Made by a program: the position numbers and the translations under genes. Below, in pieces: positions 23,621 through 30,308 of a stretch of DNA of 35,100 nt (the first letter of the stretch is position 1; each line of letters starts with the position of its first letter). The stretch is from Bacteroidota bacterium (GTDB taxonomy: Bacteria > Bacteroidota > Bacteroidia > Chitinophagales > Saprospiraceae). The stretch covers positions 1 through 35,100 of the forward strand of contig JAKOXM010000109.1 in NCBI GenBank assembly GCA_029781095.1. Direction: 5' to 3'. Below the pieces are notes generated by a model. The model was given only the letters and a program-made list of their open reading frames with translations. It searched no databases and was not told where the DNA came from.

Positions 23621-23624
23621 CACG

Positions 23625-25661
23625 ATGTCCAAACAGCGCAAACAAACCCCCAAAGCGGCTCCGTCCAGGGTTCCGAAAAAAGCGACCGAAATCGCACCTG
23701 TCTCCCTCGAAGTGCCCGCTTTTTTTTACAATACGCTGCTGCAGAGCGTGTTGATCTTTGCATTTGCATTCCTGTTGTACGCCAATACGCTTACGCACGG
23801 CTTCGTGCTGGACGACAGCATCGTGATCACGTCCAACATGTTTACGGAAAAAGGCGTGGACGGCATCTCCGGCATTTTGTCGAAAGACACTTTTTTCGGC
23901 TATTTTAAGGTGGAAGGCAAGGCGGAGTTGGTGATGGGCGGGCGCTACCGTCCGTTAACCCTGGTGTTGTTTGCCTTCATTTTTCAGTTGTTCGGTGAAA
24001 ATAGTTTTGTCTTTCACCTGTTCACGGTGCTGCTGTTCGCCACTACCTGCGTGGTGCTGTACCGGACCTTGCTGCTGTTGTTCAGGCCTTCCATGGACGA
24101 AGGGTACGCGATCCTGCTTTCGTGGATGTCGGCCGTATTGTTCGCCGCCCATCCGATCCATACCGAGGTAGTGGCCAACATCAAGGGTTGCGACGAGATC
24201 GCGACATTGCTCGGCAGCCTCGGAGCGCTTTATTTTTCGATAAAAGCCTTTGACAGCCAAAAACTTATATGGGGACTTGCTGCGGGAATATCTTTCTTTC
24301 TCGCCTGTCTGTCCAAGGAAAATGCAGCTACTTTTCTGGTGGTGATCCCGCTTGCCTTGTGGTTTTTCCGTCATACGGGCTCCCGCACCGGGGGTGGATC
24401 CGGCGAACATATTCTGCGCACGGCATTGCCCGTTTTTGTGGCGTTTATCGTCTTTTTTATTCTGCGCGGCACTATTCTGCACTGGCAATTCGGAAATCCG
24501 CCCATGGAACTCATGAACAATCCCTTCCTCAAAATAGAAGGGAATCAATGGGTTAAATTTGCGCCGGCGGAAAAACTGGCTACTATATTTTACACCCTGC
24601 TGAAATATGTGCAGTTGCTTTTTGTGCCGCATCCGCTCACGCACGATTATTACCCCAACCAGATCGGGCTCAAAACATTTACCAATCCGGTGGTACTGCT
24701 GAGCCTGGTCGTGTACGGCTGGATGACGTGGTACGCCCTGAACGGCATCCGGAAACGCGACCCGATACGGTTCGGCATTTTGTATTACCTGCTGACACTC
24801 AGCATTGTATCAAACGTTGTCTTTCCCGTCGGTACTGCCATGGGCGAACGGTTTGCTTTTATGCCCTCGGTGGGTTTTTGCATCGCAGCGGCGGCGTTAT
24901 TGCTTCGTTTTGCAAAAGGGAACAGTCTGCAGGCGACACTCGGCATTTTCGGCTTCGTCATGCTGCTGTTTTCCCTGAAAACGATCACGCGCAATCCCGC
25001 CTGGGCCAGCAATGAAAAGTTGTTTTTTACGGACGTGGGGACCTCCGTCAACAGCGCCAAGATCCACAATGCCTGCGGCGGCGTCCTGTTTGACAAAGCG
25101 GCAAAAGAAACCGATGCCGCCAAACAAAAGGACTATTGCCGGCAGGGGATTGTGCACCTCGACAAAGCCGTTTCGCTGCATCCCAACTACAAAGACGCCT
25201 ATATCAGCCGGGGCGGATGCCATTACCTGCTCGGCCAGTACGACGAAGCCATTGCCGACTACCGCCAGGCCGTTCGGCTTTCGGAAGATGACGTAAAGCC
25301 CAAAACCGGGCTTGCCATTGCCCTGCGCGACGGCGGCAAATTTTACGGGGAGCAAAAACACGACCTCGCCACTGCACTTGAATATCTGAGTGAATCGTGG
25401 CGTTACAATACAAAAGACGCCGAAACGGCCCGACTTCTCGGCGTAGCCAACGGGGTACAAGGCAAGCACGCGGATGCCATTATGTGGTTTTCCAAAGCGG
25501 TCGAACTGGCGCCCGGCAACGCGCGTTATCTCTTCGACCTGGGTACCGCCTATTATGCTTCCGGCGACCCCGTGAAAGGGGAAGAATACCGCGGCAAGGC
25601 CCTGGCTATCAACCCGGATATCGTAAAAGAAATGACGGGCGGCACTGGCAAAAAACAATGA
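23625..25661 (+). CDS. TMTC-like GT-C membrane glycosyltransferase with TPR domain
   Basis: A 678-residue protein. The N-terminal ~480 residues have about ten or more membrane spans and the landmarks of TMTC/DUF1736-type GT-C enzymes. These are Asp63-Asp64 in the first loop (GFVLDDSIVIT), GRYRPLT (106-112), AAHPIHTEVVANIKGCDEI (174-192) and ACLSKENAATF. The C-terminal part (about 505-670) carries TPR units (YISRGGCHYLLGQYDEAIADY, LLGVANGVQGKHADAIMWF, LFDLGTAYYASGDPVKGEEY). In animals TMTC proteins are O-mannosyltransferases; bacterial homologs are uncharacterised but probably use a polyprenyl-linked sugar. The basic, Pro/Lys-rich N-terminus is cytoplasmic. It probably works with the upstream O-antigen ligase-like protein. 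Confidence 0.85.
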   Translation: MSKQRKQTPKAAPSRVPKKATEIAPVSLEVPAFFYNTLLQSVLIFAFAFLLYANTLTHGFVLDDSIVITSNMFTEKGVDGISGILSKDTFFGYFKVEGKAELVMGGRYRPLTLVLFAFIFQLFGENSFVFHLFTVLLFATTCVVLYRTLLLLFRPSMDEGYAILLSWMSAVLFAAHPIHTEVVANIKGCDEIATLLGSLGALYFSIKAFDSQKLIWGLAAGISFFLACLSKENAATFLVVIPLALWFFRHTGSRTGGGSGEHILRTALPVFVAFIVFFILRGTILHWQFGNPPMELMNNPFLKIEGNQWVKFAPAEKLATIFYTLLKYVQLLFVPHPLTHDYYPNQIGLKTFTNPVVLLSLVVYGWMTWYALNGIRKRDPIRFGILYYLLTLSIVSNVVFPVGTAMGERFAFMPSVGFCIAAAALLLRFAKGNSLQATLGIFGFVMLLFSLKTITRNPAWASNEKLFFTDVGTSVNSAKIHNACGGVLFDKAAKETDAAKQKDYCRQGIVHLDKAVSLHPNYKDAYISRGGCHYLLGQYDEAIADYRQAVRLSEDDVKPKTGLAIALRDGGKFYGEQKHDLATALEYLSESWRYNTKDAETARLLGVANGVQGKHADAIMWFSKAVELAPGNARYLFDLGTAYYASGDPVKGEEYRGKALAINPDIVKEMTGGTGKKQ

Positions 25662-25697
25662 CGGGGCGGCTGCACCGATAAAATTCGCCGTACAGCC

Positions 25698-25705
25698 AAC
25701 CTTTG
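25698..25705 (+). promoter_or_regulatory. Possible -7 box of the Cys-rich lipoprotein gene
   Basis: AACCTTTG followed by CCGG, 46 bases before the ATG at 25752. It has one mismatch to TAnnTTTG. Confidence 0.35.
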
Positions 25706-25751
25706 CCGGTTTTGGGGCGGTCTGTGAGATAAATGTATTAATTGGATCGCT

Positions 25752-26108
25752 ATGAAAACTTTAAATGCAATTTTGGCGGCCGTCTGCTTTTGCGCGATGC
25801 TGGGGTCCTGCAATTCTGACAATGACGGCAATGACGACCATATTCCCCTGCAACCCGGGAAATATTATGCGGGCAAGGGCCAGATCATCCGGGCGGAATA
25901 CATGGCCTGCGTATGTTGCGGTGGCTGGTGGTTGAAGACTGAACAGGCCGACTCGGTACTTTTTGGTAATGTGCCCGAAAACAGCAGTTTTACGTTCGAA
26001 CCGGACGATTCATTTCCGATACCGGTGGAATACGGGTTTTTCGTTGACTCGTCGGTCTGCTGGCAGATAAGGCGGCTCGTTACGATGCAAACGCTCAAGA
26101 AATTATAA
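25752..26108 (+). CDS. Small cysteine-rich lipoprotein
   Basis: A 118-residue lipoprotein with signal and lipobox LGSC (Cys20), then an Asn/Asp-rich linker. The mature part has a striking CVCCGGWW cluster, near residues 53-60 in MACVCCGGWWLK, and one further Cys close to the C-terminus (SSVCWQIRR). Similar Cys-Cys-Gly-Gly-Trp lipoproteins occur in Bacteroidota, but I know of no assigned function. The cluster could bind a metal or form disulfides. It ends 5 bp from the convergent DAHP synthase gene. Confidence 0.75.
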   Translation: MKTLNAILAAVCFCAMLGSCNSDNDGNDDHIPLQPGKYYAGKGQIIRAEYMACVCCGGWWLKTEQADSVLFGNVPENSSFTFEPDDSFPIPVEYGFFVDSSVCWQIRRLVTMQTLKKL

Positions 26109-26113
26109 CCGGC

Positions 26114-27205
26114 TTATGGCTTGTCGCCGGTCACCAACGGGGCCTGGCTCATCACGCGTTCCTGCTGGTTGATGCCTTCCTGGTGGATGGCTTCCAGAAA
26201 CAGCGTAGTGAATTCACGGCTCAGTTCGTTTTTGTCTGCGCGCCGGTGGCAGGCTTCGGCAAGCGCGCGCCATCGTTCGGGCTGCAGGATAGCCACATTT
26301 TTGTCTTTTTTGACATATCCGATCTCGCGCACGAGTTGCATGCGCTGTGCAATGAGGTGTATAATTTCCTCGTCGAGATCGTCGATCCGGCATCGGTAGC
26401 GATCTATGTATTCCAGAAAATCGGGGTCGTCGGTGGTCACGGTACGCCGGATCAGGGAAGCGATCATGTCGCCGAATCGCTCGGGCGTGATCTGTTGGGC
26501 GGCATCGCTCCACGCAGTATCAGGCGCAGGATGCACCTCCACCATGAGTCCGTCGAAATTCAGATCCAGGGCTTTCTGGGCTGTTTCGGCCAGTATGTCG
26601 CGTCTGCCGCAGATATGGCTGACGTCACAGATGAGTTCCAGATCGGGAAATTCCTGCGCAAGGTCGATGGGCATTTGCCAGCGCGGCACATTCCGGTATT
26701 TGGAGTCACCGTAGGTACTGAATCCGCGGTGCACGGCGGCAATGCGCCGCAATCCTGCCTTGTACAGCCGCTCGATGGCGCCGACCCACAGTTTGTAGTC
26801 GGGGTTGACGGGATTTTTCACCAGTACCGGCACGTCCGAGCCTTCCAGCGCATCGGCGATTTCCTGCATGGAAAACGGGTTGACAGTGGTGCGTGCGCCG
26901 ATCCAGAACACATCCACGCCGCTTTTTAGGCATTCCTGCACGTGGAGACCGTTGGCGACTTCAGTGGTTACTTTCAGCCCGGTTTCGGCCTGTACCCTTT
27001 GCAGCCACTTCAAGCCCGGCGAGCCGACGCCTTCAAAAGCGCCGGGCCGTGTACGCGGCTTCCAGATGCCGGCCCGGAAAAGATCGACGTCCCTGCCTGC
27101 CAGCCCGCGGGCAGTTGCCAGTACCTGTTCTTCGGTCTCTGCGGAGCAGGGACCTGCGATGAGAACGGGGCGTTTTTGTTTGTGAAAGACAGGTTGAAAG
27201 TGCAT
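26114..27205 (-). CDS. Bifunctional DAHP synthase (KDPGal-like type) / chorismate mutase
   Basis: A 363-residue bifunctional enzyme. The N-terminal domain (about 1-265) is the AroG/KdsA-like DAHP synthase: IAGPCSAE (16-23), FRAGIWKPRTRPGAFEG, VFWIGARTTVNPF, PVLVKNPVNPD and the metal-binding HPAPDTAWSDAAQQ. It joins phosphoenolpyruvate and erythrose 4-phosphate, the first step of the shikimate pathway. The C-terminal domain (about 270-350, YRCRIDDLDEEIIHLIAQRM) is an AroQ-type chorismate mutase, making prephenate. Such fusions are common in Bacteroidota, and the mutase domain often mediates feedback control. Its leader contains 14-bp tandem repeats. The convergent neighbour is only 5 bp away. 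Confidence 0.93.
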   Translation of the reverse strand: MHFQPVFHKQKRPVLIAGPCSAETEEQVLATARGLAGRDVDLFRAGIWKPRTRPGAFEGVGSPGLKWLQRVQAETGLKVTTEVANGLHVQECLKSGVDVFWIGARTTVNPFSMQEIADALEGSDVPVLVKNPVNPDYKLWVGAIERLYKAGLRRIAAVHRGFSTYGDSKYRNVPRWQMPIDLAQEFPDLELICDVSHICGRRDILAETAQKALDLNFDGLMVEVHPAPDTAWSDAAQQITPERFGDMIASLIRRTVTTDDPDFLEYIDRYRCRIDDLDEEIIHLIAQRMQLVREIGYVKKDKNVAILQPERWRALAEACHRRADKNELSREFTTLFLEAIHQEGINQQERVMSQAPLVTGDKP

Positions 27206-27226
27206 GCGGAAATAGTTGCGGATAGG

Positions 27227-27262
27227 TTACGGGTTTCTGGTTACGGGTTTCTGGTTGCGGGT
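27227..27262 (-). repeat. 14-bp tandem repeats in the DAHP synthase leader
   Basis: On the minus strand the unit AACCCGTAACCAGA occurs about two and a half times (one copy has CGCAA instead of CGTAA), ending about 22 bases before the start codon at 27205. It shares CCCGTAACC with the heptamer array before nadA. Confidence 0.75.
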
Positions 27263-27275
27263 TTGCCGGGTTGTT

Positions 27276-28061
27276 TTAATGCCTGAATCTTGCCGGGATA
27301 TCCAGTCTGGAGATATCTGCCTGCTGATGGAAGGCGGTGGCGCTCACCGTACTGTACGAAGAATGTGAATTTGGATCGATGTGCCTGATTTCCAATGCAC
27401 AACCGTCAAAAATTTTTTCTGTAAATACGGGGTCAATCAGATAAAGGGGTAGCGAAATGGCATCCGTTACGTACATTTCATACTGGAAAAGGTTCGGCTC
27501 GAGGGATTCATTTGCCAGGTTTGAATACCCGACGTAATATTTAACGCAGTGAAAACCCAGGATGTCCCTGGTATCGAAAGAATCGATCCGCACGAAATAT
27601 TTGAGGTTGATCGCGGACGACCCGGAGCCCGGGCCCATGGTGAAATTTTTCAGTATGCCGCCCGGGTCAAAATAATAGCGCGTCGTACGCATCGAATCGA
27701 ATATGTAACGGGTAAATTCATCTTCCCTGATCCCGTTCAGGCTGCGTTCGGCGCTTGCCACCCCGTTTGAAAAAACGAATTCCACGCTTTCAACGGTCCC
27801 GCTCAGCCGCTCCATCAATTTTCGGCCGCTGTTATACATATTGACCGCGTTCTCTTTTTGCCTCGCCTTTTCCGCTTCAGGCATTTCACTTTGTTCGATT
27901 TTTTCCAGTTCGGGGTTTAGCGTTTCTTTTTCATAGGCCGTCCAATCGAAGTGCGTTTGCGTCTCGAAGGAAATGGTGCCTTCGGTTATTTGTGCCCCCG
28001 ACACCTGAATAAGCGTAAACACACACAGCAGGATTAAAAACGGAACGGGTCGCGGCCTCAT
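27276..28061 (-). CDS. Secreted GLPGLI-like protein
   Basis: A 261-residue protein with a signal peptide (about 1-23, ending VSGAQ). The mature part begins ITEGTISFE and later has the order of elements seen in GLPGLI-family Bacteroidota proteins. These are a central segment on a changed substrate (YYFDPGGILKNF), ILGFHCVKYYV, and then QYEMYVTDAISLPLYLIDP. A helical, charged insertion lies around 40-80 (KIEQSEMPEAEKARQKENAV). GLPGLI proteins are exported and of unknown function. It probably shares a transcript with the DAHP synthase gene (70 bp downstream), although functions differ. The match to the family is by pattern, not by a strict signature. Confidence 0.72.
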   Translation of the reverse strand: MRPRPVPFLILLCVFTLIQVSGAQITEGTISFETQTHFDWTAYEKETLNPELEKIEQSEMPEAEKARQKENAVNMYNSGRKLMERLSGTVESVEFVFSNGVASAERSLNGIREDEFTRYIFDSMRTTRYYFDPGGILKNFTMGPGSGSSAINLKYFVRIDSFDTRDILGFHCVKYYVGYSNLANESLEPNLFQYEMYVTDAISLPLYLIDPVFTEKIFDGCALEIRHIDPNSHSSYSTVSATAFHQQADISRLDIPARFRH

Positions 28062-28195
28062 ATATTTTCATTTTTTTCTGAAACAAAAATTAGCCGTGAC
28101 CGGTTGTCGGCGCAGAGGTATTTTAATGCAATAGTGGCGACACGACCCGGGTCGTGCCACCACTATTTTGCTGTACGTTGTGGATAAAAGAGGGC

Positions 28196-29941
28196 TTATG
28201 CCCGTCCCTTTCCATTATTTCCTCTCCAGCGTCCCCGGCTTTTCTTCTTGCCACCGCTGTCGCCGGGGCCGGCGCTTTCTGCGTTTTTGGCAGGAAAAGT
28301 CGATTCGGATTTTTTCGGCGGAAACCTGGAATCTTCCCTGTTTCTGCGGCTGAACTGTTGCTTTTCTATCGCCGATACCTCCAGGATGGAAGAAAAGCGT
28401 CGCTTGCTGCCAAAGCCAGAATCAGATTCGCTTGTTTTTTGTGTCGTGCGCTCCTGTACCGCTTGTTTTTGTTGCGGAGGCCGTGCATGTACAGGCCTTT
28501 CTTGCTCTTGCGGGCGTTGTTGTGCCGCCGGTTTTTGCTGTTCGGCGGGTCTTTGCCGGGGGCCCTGTTTTTGGGTGGGCGTCTGTTGCTGCCTGCTGTC
28601 GGGTCTGCGTTCCGGGAGCGGAATCACACCTTCCCGTTGAGGCGCCCTGTTGCCGGTATCCCTGCCCTGGTTGTTGCGGTCGGGTTGCTGCTGGGGCCTT
28701 TTGCCATTGCTGCTTTGCTTTGGCTGTCGGGGCAGCGGCAGCGCAGGCGCCGTCAGGTCGGCGGCGTACGGATGATCCGTCACAACGGGTATCAATTGGC
28801 CCGTAAGTTTCTGAATGTCTTTGAGATAAGGGATTTCTTCTCCTTCGCAGAACGACCATGCGATCCCGCTTGCCCCTGCTCGTCCGGTGCGGCCTATGCG
28901 GTGGACGTAGGTTTCGGGGATATTGGGCAGTTCGAAATTGATCACGTGCGAAAGTTCTTCGATATCGATGCCGCGTGCGGCGATGTCGGTTGCAACAAGC
29001 ACGCGGATGCGCCCGCTTTTGAAGTTGCTCAGGGCCGCCTGGCGAGCGTTTTGCGATTTATTGCCGTGTATGGCTTCCGAGCGAACACCCGCTTTGGAGA
29101 GATCGCCGGCCACGCGGTTGGCGCCGTGTTTGGTACGGGTGAAAATAAGCGCGGAAGTGACGTCGCGGTCTTTCAACAGGTGGAGCAGCAGGTGTCTTTT
29201 GTCTTTCTTGTCGACAAAATAAACCGCCTGGCTCACTTTTTCGGCAGTGGAGGCTATGGGCGTTACAGCCACCTTGGCCGGGTCGGTGAGGATAGAATCG
29301 GCCAGGCCGGCAATTTCAGGGGGCATGGTAGCCGAGAAAAACAGCGTCTGGCGCCTGGCCGGCAGCTTGGCAATAACCTTTTTCACGTCGTGAATAAAAC
29401 CCATATCGAGCATGCGGTCAGCCTCGTCGAGTACGAAGATCGAGATGTCGCGCAGGCTGATAAATCCCTGGTTCATGAGATCGAGCAATCGACCCGGCGT
29501 GGCGACGAGTACCTCGGTACCGCGCTTGAGGGCTTCCGTTTGTGCATGTTGCGACACGCCGCCGAAAACGACGAGGTTGCGAATGCCGGTGTGCCGTCCG
29601 TAGGCTGTAAAACTTTCGCCGATCTGAATGGCGAGTTCACGGGTCGGGGTCAGAATGAGCGCCTTGATGGGTTTGTAGCCCTGCGGGGTTCTGTTATTCC
29701 TGTCGTTTCTAACAGGTTGGTTATCAGAACCATTTGCCTGTTTGTCTTCAAAAAGAAGTTGCAGAATGGGCAAAGCAAAGGCGGCGGTTTTTCCGGTTCC
29801 GGTTTGGGCGCAACCAAGAAGGTCGCGGTGTTCGAGAATGACGGGGATGGATTGTTCCTGAATCGGTGTTGGGTGCACATAGCCTTCTGTCTCGAGCGCT
29901 TTCAGGAGGGGCTCGATGAGCGGCATTTCATTAAATAACAT
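28196..29941 (-). CDS. rhlE: DEAD-box RNA helicase, RhlE-like
   Basis: A 581-residue helicase. The core holds the Q motif ([10 protein letters not shown], 24-33), Walker A AQTGTGKT (45-52), DEAD (172-175), SAT (203-205), [10 protein letters not shown] (318-327) and HRIGRTGR (347-354). These ATP-dependent enzymes unwind short RNA duplexes in ribosome assembly and RNA decay, often in the cold. The tail from about residue 395 is long, disordered and rich in Gln, Pro, Arg and Lys, ending [17 protein letters not shown], and should bind RNA non-specifically. An unusual Asn/Arg/Gln-rich insertion lies at about 66-90. A promoter about 245 bp upstream implies a long leader, as in some cold-induced helicase mRNAs. 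Confidence 0.93.
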   Translation of the reverse strand: MLFNEMPLIEPLLKALETEGYVHPTPIQEQSIPVILEHRDLLGCAQTGTGKTAAFALPILQLLFEDKQANGSDNQPVRNDRNNRTPQGYKPIKALILTPTRELAIQIGESFTAYGRHTGIRNLVVFGGVSQHAQTEALKRGTEVLVATPGRLLDLMNQGFISLRDISIFVLDEADRMLDMGFIHDVKKVIAKLPARRQTLFFSATMPPEIAGLADSILTDPAKVAVTPIASTAEKVSQAVYFVDKKDKRHLLLHLLKDRDVTSALIFTRTKHGANRVAGDLSKAGVRSEAIHGNKSQNARQAALSNFKSGRIRVLVATDIAARGIDIEELSHVINFELPNIPETYVHRIGRTGRAGASGIAWSFCEGEEIPYLKDIQKLTGQLIPVVTDHPYAADLTAPALPLPRQPKQSSNGKRPQQQPDRNNQGRDTGNRAPQREGVIPLPERRPDSRQQQTPTQKQGPRQRPAEQQKPAAQQRPQEQERPVHARPPQQKQAVQERTTQKTSESDSGFGSKRRFSSILEVSAIEKQQFSRRNREDSRFPPKKSESTFPAKNAESAGPGDSGGKKKSRGRWRGNNGKGRA

Positions 29942-29968
29942 TAATTATACGTTGTCGGTTATACGTTG
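29942..29968 (-). repeat. Two tandem CAACGTATAA repeats next to the rhlE start
   Basis: On the minus strand CAACGTATAACCGA is followed by CAACGTATAATTA and then the ATG. Two 14-bp-like units therefore abut the start codon. The layout recalls the leader repeats of nadA and the DAHP synthase gene. Confidence 0.65.
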
Positions 29969-30308
29969 TTCAGTGTCCGGAATCAGACGAAGCAGATACG
30001 GGCAAAATCCAACGGGTCCAAATGTGGAGATCCGGTCTCGTACGCAGCGGACTGCCGGAAGCAGTCCTTCATGGGGCAAAGCGCAAATTGGATACGGGCA
30101 TTTTAAAAGAAACTAAAAGGCTTCCGCTCATCCAAAAAAACTTCGTTGTCCAGGCGGACAAAACACCGGATGGGTGAATTTGAGGCAAAGGTAAGGGAAT
30201 TTATCAGATAACAGACTTTAATTTTGAGCAAGCCCGCATACCGTATTGAAGTTGAAAATATAAAAGGTACTTCAGGCAGCCAAAAAAACAGGCGCTGTAT
30301 CTCCTTTT
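29969..30308. other. Intergenic stretch, mostly rhlE leader
   Basis: No gene is supported here. It contains the presumed long 5' leader of rhlE on the minus strand and the short upstream region of the large secreted-protein gene on the plus strand. No clear promoter for the latter is visible. Confidence 0.4.
30186..30193 (-). promoter_or_regulatory. Consensus -7 box directed at rhlE
   Basis: TACCTTTG on the minus strand is a full match to TAnnTTTG, followed by CC. It lies about 245 bp upstream of the rhlE start codon, with no other gene between. A -33 element is not obvious. Confidence 0.45.

Noticed and set aside
28154-29938. A 594-codon open frame on the plus strand, antisense to the whole helicase gene
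   Set aside because: It mirrors the rhlE frame almost end to end, has no domain or plausible signal, and its composition is explained by codon bias of the real gene on the other strand.
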